Assembly: GCA_034440575.1 (NCBI GenBank)
Contig: JAOTOL010001635.1
Coordinates: 2,525,001 to 2,589,000 of the forward strand
DNA from: Imbricaverruca yamaguchii
Lineage: Eukaryota > Arthropoda > Thecostraca > Neoverrucidae
Reading direction: 5' to 3'
Length of the DNA stretch: 64,000 nucleotides
The position numbers and the translations under genes were made by a program. This document shows, one piece after another, positions 1 through 52,789 of the stretch. The notes under the pieces were generated by a model that did not search any database, was not told the DNA's origin, and saw only the letters and a list, made by a program, of their open reading frames with translations. Positions within the stretch are counted from its first letter, which is position 1. The number at the start of each line of letters is the position of its first letter.

Positions 1-1260
1 AGGTTGATCATCTAAATGTTCCAAAAGCTTGAATCTACTAGCGACAGCGGTTTCGGCATTAATAAAAAAGAATTAATCGGGTGGTGGAAGTACCCAGTGC
101 CGTGTGAATTATCCTAGTACAGGATACATTCGGAATTGTAACGAAGTAAAAAAAAATCAGCTAACCCCTGCAATGATGTCAGATGTTACATAAATGTTAG
201 ACATATTCCGTGGTAAAGTGTATTTATTGAAGGTAACTTCATTTGATCTTATCATACAAACGTATGTTTACATGCAAACATCTTGCAACTTGGCATATCA
301 ATAGAAAGGGATTGATAGTTCCGGCCATCCACCTCAACTCCTAGCCCACTTGCTGACGTGCCAGGCTCGCCACCACTGGCCCGCTTAAGGTCGACCACCA
401 CTGCACCGTGCCACCCCATATCTCTACGGTAATTACACGATAGACGTGAAGTATGTTGTGTGACATCGCTCACAGTAATTTTTGGTAATTGGGCTTAGAT
501 TACGTTGATGGAATTTCCTGTCGCTCAAAATAAACTCCGATAATTTCCCCGTCGGCGGTTGCAGGGTGCCCGTTGCTTATCAACAGCTTGGCAACCACGG
601 TTTTAGCCTGCACACTGTTGCACAGGAATGCGGTTGTCATAAATACTCGTTTTTCTGACAGCCAAACTGATTACATGCAATTTACTGGCAACGTGTGAAT
701 TGTGGCGAAATCCACGTGCGACTTGCTCACATCGTTACCAGCTCCATATGACGTACGCCCCGAGGCACAATCGAGATGGGCCCACCGCCGGCTACCACTT
801 GCAGTAATTGCTTGCCATCTGACAGATTCGTACACTACCAGCTCCACTGCGTGTGCAATTAATAACTGTCATTAATGAGATGATCGCCGGCGCCGGGAAG
901 TCTCGCAAGTGGCTATCCACTGATGTTGTTCACCGTTCCATGCATCCGAAGACAAGTGTTAATTTTTGATGTGTGGTACCTTGGAGTGTCGACATTGCAG
1001 CCAATCGAGTTCTAGGCGATGGCGAGAGGTTGGTTGGCAACGGTGTGTTAAATCTGGCCACGCTGCGCTCGGCGCGAGCTCTGAAGCGATTGCAAAAGCC
1101 AGATTTACCATCGCAACACAGAGTGGGCTTTTGGCTGCATGATACACACACAGTCAACTATTTCTCATTGTTGCTACACAATTTTACAATACCTTGACAT
1201 GCAAAGCGTTTCAAATTTCTTCCCTTCCACGGACCATTTCTTCTCTCTGATTGGGTACTG
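1..1260. other. intergenic sequence, no gene seen
   Basis: I find no coding exon, RNA gene or obvious repeat in this stretch. Open frames are short and lack codon bias. Confidence 0.5.
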
Positions 1261-1269
1261 TATCGACAG

Positions 1270-1550
1270 CTTTCCCTCTGTCCATATGGTATGTGGACTG
1301 TGCATGCAACAACACGCTAGCCTTCCCTCTTTCCTCGTGGTATGTGGACTGTTGACGCTAAGAATACGCTAGCCTTCCCTTTGTCCTTATTCCATGTGGA
1401 CTGTTCACGCTAACAATACGAAAGCCTTCCCTCTGTCCTTGTTGCATGCGGACTGTTCATGCAAACAATACGCGAGCCTCTCCCTGTCTTTGTGGTATGT
1501 GGATTGTTCACACTAACAATACGCGAACATTCCCTCTGCCCTTGTGGCAC
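1270..1550. repeat. minisatellite, ~52-bp degenerate unit
   Basis: About six units each contain a ccttccctctgtcc block, then a TGTGGACTGTTCAC-like block, then a caatacgctag-like block. Successive ccttccct blocks fall about 52 bp apart (1321, 1372, 1425, 1477, 1528). Confidence 0.75.
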
Positions 1551-1564
1551 GTGTGATAGTGAAC

Positions 1565-1760
1565 CTCCACCACTGACCGTACTGGCCACCAATGATGGTC
1601 GGCTGCCACCGATACCGTACCGACTACTACCAATGATGGTCGACCGCCACCGATACCGTACCGACTACTACCAATGCTGGTCGGCCGCCAACGATACCGT
1701 ACCGGCCACCAATGCTGGTCGGCTGCCACCGATACCGTACCGACTACTACCAATGATGAT
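1565..1760. repeat. minisatellite, ~38-41-bp unit
   Basis: The core gataccgtacc recurs at 1611, 1652, 1693 and 1731, each followed by a block resembling ccaatgatggtcg. It directly abuts the preceding minisatellite but is unrelated in sequence. Confidence 0.75.
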
Positions 1761-1799
1761 CTGCCACCACCGTTATATGGGTTGAATGTTACATTATCT

Positions 1800-2880
1800 G
1801 GAATAATGATTATGTGAAGAACATTTACTTATATTGCACTTAGGCATTTAGCGCATCACGCCAGGCGACTTTTCTCAATGTGCTTCATCGCACTTCTGTC
1901 AATGCGTAGTGGTGTACTGATCCATGTTAGATAATGCTTCATGTGTTTCATATGCTTAATTCTTCTAGAGGGCTCGTAATACGGTTCCAGATCTTGTTCC
2001 GGCGACTTATGCAAGTTTGACGACCGTGCAGTTCTAATTCACATGTATGCATGTATTAAAAGGGTGGGATAACAGTCGAACGTTGGTTTTGCAAGAAGTC
2101 ACTTCAGAAGTTATGCATTGCTTCGTAACATTATACTTCTAGGACTTTGATACAAGTTATAAATCATCTGGCTCTAACTTAACGTATCCACAGCCATATA
2201 GTCCATGTTCTCAACGGCATATATTCGTTTAGAGTTTTCCCTCCGAATCAAAATTTGTAGACTGCGAAAACATTAACGAAAGAAGGCATGGGTGATGAGA
2301 AGCAGGAGGCTAATGGTGATAATGGACCAGTATGAACCACTGAAATTTCAGGCCATAGGCTGTCTACGCACAAGAATGCAGACACACGTTAAAAGTTGGT
2401 GGGTGTTCTAATAGGACGCCACCTGATAAAGGGTGCCATATGTAATGGGCAGCACCTGTTGAAGTACACCACGAAATTAGCAGACGGCGTCACAATAGGC
2501 TATGTCGTTCGAAGGATGCCGCGCACGAGTCCTGAGTACGTCCAAAGTAAAGTTAGAACATCTTTGGACGTCTTTATTACGTAGGTATGACCCCGTTGGG
2601 TTGGCCTCGGGCATCCTTGGGACAGCGAAATGGTGCCCAATGGATCTCTTTCAGGAACCCCGATGACTTCCTGAGGGCGTCGCGAACACGCCCTAAGAAC
2701 GCATTGAAAACGTCCCGGATGCGCCGTTGGTGCACCTGTGAATGCCCAGGAGCGCATTTGATTCCCCTCATAGCGCATGCTGGACGAATTTGTCAATAAT
2801 GTGGCGCACTTCTACGTCAGCAACCGGCGTCGAGGCGCCTAAAAAGCGCTCCAAAAAGTGTGCGTGGCCAATGAAGTTCG
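1800..2880. other. intergenic sequence, no gene seen
   Basis: Moderately AT-rich sequence with a GC-richer patch at 2580-2780. I find no supported exon, RNA gene or tandem repeat. Confidence 0.45.
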
Positions 2881-3330
2881 CTATGCCTGCTACGGCATAG
2901 CTAACCGCTCGGAACCGGCCGGTGAAAAGGCAGCTCCGAAAGCTGGCGTGGGCTGATCGGCAGCCGGGCGGCCTAATGAAGTGGAGCCGCCTGTGTCGTG
3001 GTCCGGCCGCGTTACACTTTCTCCCTGCCGTGTGGCAGGCGCGGCAAAAACAGGAAGTGTGCGCGGCTGTCTCGCTCCAGTGGCCCGACTCTGGATCGGC
3101 TTCGCCTGTGCAGTTCCGAGGCGTGCCGCCCCGGCTGTTGCCTGTCCGGCAGGCCGGCGCAGTTCGGCGATGAGGTGTGCGAACGGTGGCAGACGGCTGG
3201 CGACGCTCGTGTTTGCATCACTTGTCTGCAGGCGCGTCGGACGCGGTGCGCACAGGGAACAGCCCGGGAACTGGCGCTGCGGGGGCGCTCGTGATTGGCC
3301 CGGTTTCACTTTCTACGATGCGTGCGACTC
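2880..3330 (+). promoter_or_regulatory. exp: CpG-rich block upstream of exp exon 1, possible promoter or 5' exon
   Basis: A GC- and CpG-rich block of about 450 bp lies 450-900 bp upstream of the first coding exon, while the sequence on both sides is less GC-rich. All frames are partly open here only because of base composition. No TATA box or clear initiator is visible. Its position makes it the best local candidate for a promoter or untranslated first exon, but this is inference. Confidence 0.25.
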
Positions 3331-3779
3331 CAGTCTAGTGTCACGAAACCTTGCACACGCACGCAACAGTAGCGTTTTGGGACGGTTTCTGCCATGATTG
3401 TTGCGCTCGAGCCGTGGAATGGACCGCATTCGCTGCCGCTGACGATGAACAAATCCTGTCGCACTGGCACAACGGCCCCATTGTTAAGGTCGCCTTCCAA
3501 CTTATATTTGAGGATTTCCGCTGCCCGTGCAGACTCAGCGACTTGGGCGAAATCACCATTATCACCTATGTCTATTTAGCCGTGGTACCATTGGATGGTG
3601 CAGACGGCATCCTCCCTCTCCAGCTCTGGACAATTTGAGCACTAATCGCATGACGTTCCATGAACTGAAACAAACTCCAGGCTCTGAGGTCGCCCCCGTT
3701 GGTGCCTGGTTCCCCGGTCTGGTGCCACGCCAGAGTCGCTGACACCTCCGTCCTCCGTTTCAGAAGCGCCACCAACGAC

Positions 3780-44218
<40,439 letters not shown>

Positions 44219-44440
44219 GGCGATCGTGGCGCCGGACTGGCGGGCGCGCCGCCCGGTCACGTGCCGGTGGTGGAGCGGCGGGGCGCCGGCCGCCGGTGCT
44301 GAGGTGTGGGCCCGGGCGAGGAGAGTCGCTGTTGTAGCGCGACGACCCCGTCTGGTGGGCTGGCGGACTGCGTGCGACCGTGGAACTGAGCACCCAGCCT
44401 GCTGGAAGCTGTGTGAGGAGCATGGCGGCTGAGCTGTTTT
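44219..44440 (+). other. exp: probable exp 3' UTR (GC-rich)
   Basis: GC-rich sequence is continuous with exon 10, but no polyadenylation signal is seen. Extent is inferred. Confidence 0.35.
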
Positions 44441-44449
44441 GTGGGACCG

Positions 44450-44880
44450 TCGCCCATCACTTCCCCAGACTGGGCGTGAGGCTGCTGCGCCGTCCATATA
44501 CTGGGCGTGAGGATGCTATGCTGCCCACACTGGGCGTGAGGCTGCTGATCTGCCCACAAACTGGAAGTGAGGATGTTGTGTCGCTCACAGACTCTGCGTG
44601 GGGCTGTTGTACTTTCCCAGACTGGGTAGAGGCTGCTATTCCTCATCTTTCACACCCAGTCTGTGTGTGAGGCTGCAATATCGTCCCAGCCTAGCATGAC
44701 ACTTCTATGTTTCCCCAGTCTGGGTGTGAGGACGCTGCACTTCCTCAGCCCGAGAGCCTGAGTGTCAGGCTGCTACGTCGCCCCCAGCCTGTGTGTGAGA
44801 CTGCTGTGCAGCCCCCAGCCTGGTTGTGAGCCTGATACGTCTCTTCCAGTCAGGGTGTGAGGCTGCTCTGCCGCCCCAGA
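44450..44880. repeat. degenerate minisatellite, ~33-37-bp unit
   Basis: About a dozen copies of cccagactgggcgtgaggctg followed by a variable ctgcgccgc-like block. It lies just after the exp stop and may be within its 3' UTR. Confidence 0.8.
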
Positions 44881-44889
44881 CTAGCAGAC

Positions 44890-45940
44890 AGGGGAGACGT
44901 CAGCTGCTGAATGTGACCCCGAACAACGGGTGCAAATGCTTGACGTTCGACAGAGCGCTACCAGCGCAGTGCAACCACACTCGTCTGTCCAATGTTGTTT
45001 GTTTGCTGTAGATTTAAGCGGCCAGGGCAGCTTTGCGGCTATCCAACTCCTGGTCTGATGTGCCGTCGATATCAGTGCCAGCCCCGGAGGCGTGTCTCGG
45101 GCGGGGCCGAATGCGATACTGGCCCGATGTGCGTGTGTGCGTGTGAACGACTCGGGTGGATGATGTGGCCGGTGTCATGTGATTAATGCGAGCTCCGGAG
45201 GCGTGTGTCGGGTGTGGCGTGGAGTGTGTATGCTGAGTGCGGTGTTCTCCCGATCACACGCACGGGACGGCTGGAAGTGATGGTGGACATGGCCTGCGGG
45301 ACTGCCGCGCCCACCCGCGCGAGAAGTGTACGTTGTGCGTTGATATTAACTCAGCCCGGTTGACGCCAGTTTTCGCCGCGCACTGGTTTTCGGCTGTCCT
45401 GGGACTGGTTCGAGATGAAACACTGCCTAGACTTGCATTTAATTTCGGCTGAGCCAGACAAAACATCTGAGAAGTTCGCCATGTGTGGGAGGCGAAAGGC
45501 ATGAACATTTTTCATGATAAGACACCTTCGTTGATGACAGATGGGATGTTTTTTTGCGTGTGGTTAGCCTAGGAACCGTCCCAGTCAGCCGTACCTCAGT
45601 TATCGCTGAGTTTATCTTGATGTGTGATGCGGACGAGGGCGCTTTCCATATAACGCTGGGAGTTTTCCAATAGCATGTTGCTTGACAGCCAGTATTAGAC
45701 GCGAGTGGCACGCCCAGCAAGCTGTGCTTGCAGGCTACCAGTGTACATTGTGTGCTCGATGCATCGATGGCCGCCGGTGCCTTGCGAATTGCTCCACTTA
45801 CTAGGACTTCCCCAACCTTTACGCCGGTTCTTCTATCAGAATTGTATGCTCTCTGGTGCAAACCGAACTCCTGTATATGGAATATAAGAAATATTGGCTC
45901 TGAGCACTTTTTGTCAGACGCCTTGCTAAACTGGTGTCTT
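44890..45940. other. no gene seen
   Basis: GC-rich at 45040-45340, then ordinary. The 176-codon minus frame at 45439 shows no recognised domain or codon bias. Confidence 0.4.
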
Positions 45941-45954
45941 CCTATGCCCTCGTC

Positions 45955-46490
45955 ATCCAAGGTAAGCACTTTGTGGACGATGCTGCATATTTGTATATGT
46001 TACCTCCGCCATCCGAGGTATGCACTTTGTGGACGATGCTGCATATTTGTATATGTTATCTCCGCCATCCGAGGTATGCACTTTGTGGACGATGCTGCAT
46101 ATTTGTATATGTTATCTCCGCCATCCAAGGTAAGCACTTTGTGGACGATGCTGCATATTTGTATATGTTACTGAGCCTCCGCCATCCGAGGTAAGCACTT
46201 TGTGGACGATGCTGCATATTTGTATATGTTACTGAGCCTCCGCCATCCGAGGTAAGCACTTTGTGGACGATGCTGCATATTTGTATATGTTACTGAGCCT
46301 CCGCCATCCGAGGTAAGCACTTTGTGGACGATGCTGCATATTTGTATATGTTACTGAGCCTCCGCCATCCGAGGTAAGCACTTTGTGGACGATGCTGCAT
46401 ATTTGTATATGTTACTGAGCCTCCGCCATCCGAGGTAAGCACTTTGTGGACGATGCTGCATGCTTGTATATGTGACTGAGCATTCCGTTA
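45955..46490. repeat. minisatellite, 61-bp unit (shorter first units), each with a donor-like GAGGTAAGC
   Basis: About nine units contain gcactttgtggacgatgctg, then catatttgtatatgttac, then cctccgccatccgaggtaa. Later copies are almost identical, indicating recent expansion. Each carries gaggtaagc or gaggtatgc, which resembles a splice donor. Confidence 0.95.
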
Positions 46491-46591
46491 TTTGAGGTGA
46501 TGGTGGGAAAACTTCAATTTTTCTTACCATAAGGTTGGTTGAGAATACACCACAAACTATTCAGGAAGCTGAACGTTGACTCATGCCGTAG

Positions 46592-46619
46592 AAAAACCTT
46601 CGCGATCGCGAAGGTTTTT
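46592..46619. other. 28-bp perfect palindrome
   Basis: AAAAACCTTCGCGA is followed immediately by its exact reverse complement. A further cgatcgcgaaaaaa word follows about 12 bp downstream. No known element is recognised. Confidence 0.9.
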
Positions 46620-46639
46620 GCAATGAAACGCCGATCGCG

Positions 46640-47530
46640 AAAAAAGACCTTGCTGGCAGCTGGGGAGGCTGAAACTTAACCACTCCCATGTATGTACTAG
46701 TGAGGATTTTTACACTGTGGTTGTCGCAAGGAGGCATTAGCGATGTCCATGCGGATAATTATCCATCGATGAATTGAATTATGACAATAACTTTCTGGTT
46801 GCTGCACAGTGTCAGGTAAGCTTGGTATTTGGTATCGTGTAAATAATTCATTTGTTTGATACTAATATTGGCTTCAACTACACCTTCTAACACAGTCGAA
46901 TCAACATTACGTGTTTACTAGCCTATTCTGGGATGCAGAATAAGAGTGCGGTAAAACGTGTTCCTGCAGGCTGAGCGATGTCTTTACCATTGTGACGAGT
47001 GATAAAAAAATGAGCACTGCTCATGATTTTCTGATCGGTTCCATAACTCACTGTTATCTGTATGTGCGTCGTCTAAAATGATCCAGCTGCTAACGGCAAC
47101 ATCTAATATTCTATCTAAAAGGCTGAAAATGTGCAGTAGAACAAGTACACCACTATGACATGGTATATATGCTTTCGTATATAAATAGTTTACAACCATC
47201 TGATGGTTACACTTTCAAGTAACCTCTATACGGCCAACATTAATCCCAATGGCATTGATGTACTGAGTTTAGATGATTTGTTTGTATGTTCACGATCGCC
47301 GGTGAAGGTAGCCCATTGCTGTGGCTTCGGCCTCAATGTTCTGTACCCAAATCTGCGTGTTGTTTTTAAGTTACGCTATTGTGGTGTCAATTTTTCTCTT
47401 TTTTATCAAGTAAATAACCTAAGACTGTTTTGCTCATTATATCATCCACAAACGAAAATCGTGAAAGTATATCGTGAATCCATCGCAATTCACGCACTGT
47501 TGCCGCAGTTTCCTTTTTTTTTTTGTTTGT
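46640..47530. other. no gene seen
   Basis: AT-rich sequence; the 156-codon open frame ending in the TA/TG tract is not supported as coding. Confidence 0.4.
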
Positions 47531-47533
47531 TAA

Positions 47534-47657
<124 letters not shown>

Positions 47658-47659
47658 CG

Positions 47660-49300
47660 TGGGTGTGTTTTGAACTGCTTTCCTCGGGCCTACCAGGCCT
47701 CCATGAGCAGCATGAAAAGGTCCATATATGTGGTGTATCAGCCCTGATCGGCAAAATATATGTCCTCAATCTGGTCTAGCGTCAGCTAGGAAGTCATTTC
47801 AATTAATATTATGAGCTTAATTACATTTCGCGACATTTTGTTCATTCCTGCATGCTGTTTCCATATTTCATGGAATTTTTTTTTTAAATCAACCTAAATC
47901 AGCGTAATGATAAGTTGGCTATTTATTACATCCATTGAATATAAGCAAACGATGCTACGAGATATAGCTCACTGAGCTTTGGCTACCAATGTTATGCTAC
48001 CAAGCTTGTACTAGAAGCTTGTGAAGGAATGTTGCCGTTCGTTGTACAAAAACTTGCTTTGTGTCAATTGTAAAGTAGTTTTGGAACTGAACAGCAAATG
48101 TTCATTCCGTTCATGGTTTAGTAATTCAAATTCTCGTACACTCTGTGGTGAAGGTAGCTGTTTTAATCCAGAAACATGTGGATATCTATGCCCATTGTTC
48201 GCGCAGGCATGATAATAATACTCATAGAAGAAAACATTTATTAAATAATAGGAAATGGGTATTGTTGTTCAACGATGATGCCCACTTTTTTAATATCTCC
48301 ATTACTCCTAGACGTTTGCATATACTTATAGTGGCTGGTAAGCAGGTGTCATGGCCATTCTACTAGCGATATCTATTTAGAATTTGCACTGCGTATTATT
48401 CCTAACTCATGCTCATATACTTTGTAGGGACTTGTATGCGCTATTTGATAAGGTATGCAAATTTCAACGAAGGAAACTGGAACATTTCTGGTAATTTGCA
48501 CTATGTATTATCAGGGGGAGACGATTTGTGAATCCACTTCGTTATTTTACAATGACTGTTCAGTCGCTACTGGTAACTGTGAACCAACTGTTCACTGTTA
48601 CCAAATATTAATTTTCTGTTTCATATGTAATATATAATTCCAAGCTAGGCTGATGATTTCGTCGCATTGATAATAAATAAGAAGTATGCGTTGCTAGATG
48701 CACATCATACATCGATGTTGTAAATATCAAAGAGTATCGGGTCAATAAAAACGAACCTTGAGTAATTGCAATTTTTACTATCCCTATACTTATAAGTAAT
48801 TCGCCAAATCTAGTTTTCTAAAGTCTGTTCTATTTATGTCAATTACCTATGAATTTATCTCATGCCGATGAGTTTAATGTTATCTAAAATAAATCGAATA
48901 ATGATGGTGGCGATTCCCAAAATTCAAATTGGGCTCACATACAATTCTATTATTTGTACCGACCCGGTCATTGTTTTTGTTGTCATGCTATATGACTTAT
49001 GCATTCGATGCGCTACTGGAATACAATAATTCGTTTTTTTTTTCAAACGTTCAGGCAAAACATATCAAGCCGACATTAAATTAATGAAGCCAAATTGCAA
49101 AGAATTGCGGACATTCGTCTATAAGCATATATAAAGTCATGCTATGAACGTTTTTTAAATATTTATTTGTGCAACAAAAAAACATTCCTGGTGACGTTAT
49201 TAGGCACTACTTTTCCTCATCCCTAATTTTACTACTTGGATTAAATCATGGATCTCAAACCTAGTCAGGAGATATGGGTACACATGCGCACATATCATTG
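47660..49300. other. AT-rich intergenic sequence, no gene seen
   Basis: AT-rich, many stops in all frames, no tandem repeats. AATAAA words at about 48668 and 48743 are present but not linked to any gene. Confidence 0.45.
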
Positions 49301-49307
49301 CGCATAC

Positions 49308-49312
49308 ACACG

Positions 49313-49353
<41 letters not shown>
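49308..49353. repeat. (CA)n-(TA)n compound microsatellite
   Basis: CACACA followed by TATATA, about 45 bp in total. Confidence 0.93.
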
Positions 49354-49804
49354 GTTGAGAAGCTGAGCAAGCGGTTTAAATCAGTGTTTACATTGGAAGA
49401 CATGACTAATCTGCCAACCGTACACCACCGTATACCAATATATATATTGAAGAGCTTCTTGAGTCGTACCGGATATCGCTTTCGAAAACCGCTCAGGATT
49501 CGCAGGCTGTCATTCCTTCTGACAATTGATGATCGCACACTTTGTCGAGGGAACTTGAATTCCAGTTGTATGCCGGAGATGGTGCAAGTCAAGGACACGC
49601 TTAACCTCGTCTCAATACGGCTTTTGATGTACCTTGAGACATACTTCAAAACCAAGCCTTGCCAGATACAAGTAGAAATAAAATATGTGTATGCAGCCAC
49701 ATGATGTAATAAATGCATAAAAAACACCAAATACAGCCTCAGGTCATCACACATATCCTGCAAAAAGATACACTGATGCTATTGTGCACACTCTCGCACA
49801 TATT

Positions 49805-50649
49805 TTAACACGCGCCCTGAAGGGGAGAGGGGGGGGGGGCGAAATCCGCCCACTCCTTCGGCTTTTCGTAGATAACACCGAAATTGTTGCGAGTTAGCGC
49901 TCGTCAAAGTAAAACAAAATTATCTGCGCCAGTGTTCTTGGCAACACTAGCAACTTGTTTAATGCATATTGTTATACTATATTATTTCAAAGTCATGTCA
50001 GGTCACCGAGGTCAGGTCAGGTCAAGTTCATGACAGGCTAATGGAACCAAACTTGGTCAACTGGAATGTTGTCATAAATGCAAATGACCGTCACGCGATT
50101 TATGTCACTTTGCATGTTACTCCCTACACATCCGGAAATCTACTGTTTGCCATTTTGTCCCCAAGCGTTTCCATGCTTTATTCATGTATTTCACTCCTTT
50201 CTTTGTGAAGCAGATTCTGCCGAGCCGCCTAACGGAGCAGTCGGATGGGCAGCCCGGTTCTGGCCAATGGAGCAGGTAATGACCTGATAAAATGCTCTTA
50301 GATAGGTGACCTGAGGTCAAATGGCGCATCTGGCATCTGTACTGCATCCATACTAATGTCTAAAACATCATTAATGCCAATTTTGGAGCATCACAGCGAT
50401 CCATAACAATGACAAGCCAAGCCACAGAAAACCAGAAAATTGTGCTATTTTCACCTTATTTGACCTTGAAGATATTGAAGATATTGACCTAAAGTCATGA
50501 AATTCGCACACAATAGAGTTCACTATCGTGCCCACCCATCCGGCGAATGTCGTTGCTCTAGCCTTAATAGGAGCCGAGATCTTAGGGGGCGGAATCAGTC
50601 CCCCGTCCAGTGCGCGTAATTTTCAGAGGCCCTCCAGGGCGCGTGTTAA
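49805..50649. mobile_element. 845-bp non-coding element with TTAA flanks and terminal inverted repeats
   Basis: Both ends are TTAA followed, inward, by CACGCGCCCTGAAGGG (left) and CACGCGCCCTGGAGGG (right). Next to each end is a G-run/C-run hairpin (gggcgaaatccgccc left; gggggcggaat...ccccc right). The interior has many AGGTCA/TGACCT half-sites and no transposase. TTAA target sites are typical of the piggyBac superfamily, so I infer a non-autonomous piggyBac-like MITE. Confidence 0.65.
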
Positions 50650-51033
50650 TTATAGAACTGTTCTCTTCTCACATCTGAATAATGAACGGGACTGCAAGCA
50701 GACTGAATGCAAGCACATCGCTTACGGGACTGGAGTAGTAGGCAGAAGCGCAGCCGTGGTATAGGTGTGGGGGTTTTGGTCCAGATAACAAAAACGTAAC
50801 CTAGTTAGCAAGAAACACTAGAATGTACACGAAGCCACATGATAAATATTTGGCGCGCTTGGCACAGCCAAAGCGTTCTCGATGTAGTACAACTTTGAAC
50901 GGGTCTGTCCCTCCTTAAGAAAACCTTGACTACACCACTGGCAGTGAGATGAAACGTCGCGCATGGGAAAAGGTTGCTTGGGCAAAGAGGAAGGAAACCT
51001 ATTTCGGTTTTGGGAAAATGTCAATTTGTCAAA
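50650..51033. other. short spacer between two inverted-repeat elements
   Basis: No gene is seen. Confidence 0.4.
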
Positions 51034-51420
51034 CATGTAATCAGGAAACATTTATATATTCTACCATAACCCTATAATGGGGAAGCCATGACCGCGACCT
51101 GACCTAAGGTCAATGCCACGAAAAATCCGATATACATATTATGGTCCCTGATGAGATCATGACATGTTATAAGTTTGAAATCAATCGCCCAATTATTGTG
51201 GAAGTTATGCCACGTAAAACTCCAAGTGTAGTTGAGTCACTTCGTCTGACCTGGTGACCTTACCTGAGATGACCCAGGATTAAAATTATGAGAATAGGCG
51301 GAAAAGACCAATGAACAGCTAAGCGAGGTTTGGCCTTGCTAACCCGATTAGTTTGGAGGAAAATGAGGAAAAACTGGAGAGGGGGCAGATATCTGCCTCC
51401 CCCGGACGTGCGCGGGTTAA
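51034..51420. mobile_element. partial TTAA-flanked element, right end at 51420
   Basis: The segment 51034-51365 is clearly homologous to 57647-57980. It ends in the palindrome gggggcagatatctgcctcc, then cggacgtgcgcgggttaa. On the minus strand the terminus is TTAA then CCCGCGCACGTCCGGGGG. The left part is missing. Confidence 0.65.
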
Positions 51421-52028
51421 CATCCAGCACATGGTTGGATTTTGTGGCTCCAGGACGTGGCTCCTTGGCTAGACCGTTAAAACGATATATCAAAGCTGGC
51501 TGACAAGACGTGCATGCTGCAATGTTAGAGTTCGGTTTCTTAAGTCAGAGTTCAAGTTAGAATCACCGGCATATACTATGAACATGCTAACTTAACTACG
51601 CGTCTATAAATGAAGCGCAGTTCTGTTAACGAATAGTCTAATATGGATATCCATGTTAAAGCGACCCGGTTGTATTAGCTGTTCGTGAACTCAGAACGAC
51701 TTCTAGTGAACTCTCAAATATATGGCTATGCCAGGGCTAAAATGTTGTAGGTCACTATCTTTCACAATGGCCTGTAATCTCGTCAAGTGTAGACGACTTC
51801 GAAGGAGGCGATAAATATTCTGCATCGATCTAGAATGGAGCATCCACATATACCGTACCGTTCAATACCGGCAGTTGACAGATATTTTCAGACATTCGCA
51901 GCTGATTGGCCGGAGTCTCATCTCTGATCAATACATAATGTCACTTCGACGAAGGCGTGCGTGCTCTTGCTTCATATATGTGTACGCGTGGCTGGCGTCT
52001 CACAGTGTCGCGTATGCCTGCTCCACAG

Positions 52029-52780
52029 ACAGCCCGTTCTTCCCTGGCCCACGTGTGCGCGTGCAAGGCTTTCGCGGCGTCGACCTGCCGGAAGAGTCGG
52101 AGCCGAACTACTCGCTGCCGCCGACCGACCGATGCTCGGCGCCTCGCCGCCTCGACCCGCGGCGCGCCTCGTGGAGTCGGCTCGTGTCCGACTCGGAGGC
52201 GGCGGCCGGGTCGCGCCGCAGTTGGCACGGCTCGCGACGACGCTCGCAGTCACGCGACAGCGACAGTCGGCCACGCCATGTGGCGTCGTCGCCGTCGCGC
52301 GTCGACCAGTCGGGCGGCGGCGGCCGGCGTCGCTCGTCCAGCCGGGCGGGGCACGACAGCCCTGCCAGGTCGCTCACACCCGCCGGCGGCTATAGCCCCG
52401 CGCGGGTCAGAAGCGGCCGGAGCCCGGCGGCGCCGTACCGGGCTCCGAGTCCCGCCCGCGGCAGGACAGCGGGTCAGACGGCCGGTCGTGCTCGCGGCAC
52501 GGTGCCGGACCGGACTCCCGGCTCTGGTACCAACGCGCCGCCGGATCAGACGTTCAGTCCTGTCGGGGATGGCGATCACAGAGCGCCCCTGGTGTCGCTC
52601 AGTCCAAACTCAGTTTCCACAGGTGGCCACAAGACGGCGCACGGAGCGCAAATCGTAGCAGGTGGCGCCCACGTCTGCGGGCGGCATATCAGTCCGGCGC
52701 ATGCTGACCGGTTCGTTGAGGCAATGCGCGAGAAGTTTGAGGGGGCTCGCTTGCCGCGCAGGCGCAAGGCAGAGGAGTAG
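52029..52780 (+). CDS. terminal coding exon of an unidentified Ser/Arg/Pro-rich protein
   Basis: An open frame of about 250 codons ends in TAG (52778-52780), with very high GC at third codon positions like the exp exons. The peptide is rich in SRRRSQSRDSDS-like and SPAR/SPSR repeats and ends with a predicted helix FVEAMREKFEGARLPRRRK. A likely acceptor is tgctccacag, ending at 52028 (phase 1). Alternatively an in-frame ATG at 51938 would add 30 residues beginning MSLRRRR with a hydrophobic stretch, like a signal peptide, but that segment lacks the GC bias. I do not recognise the protein. Phase 1 makes it compatible with exp exon 8 or 9 donors, so an alternative exp last exon is possible. Confidence 0.55.
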
Positions 52781-52789
52781 CCAACCGAT

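Noticed and set aside
3699..3779. Upstream start for exp exon 1
   Set aside because: The earlier in-frame start would be a TTG codon and lies before a good splice acceptor; ATG 3780 is preferred.
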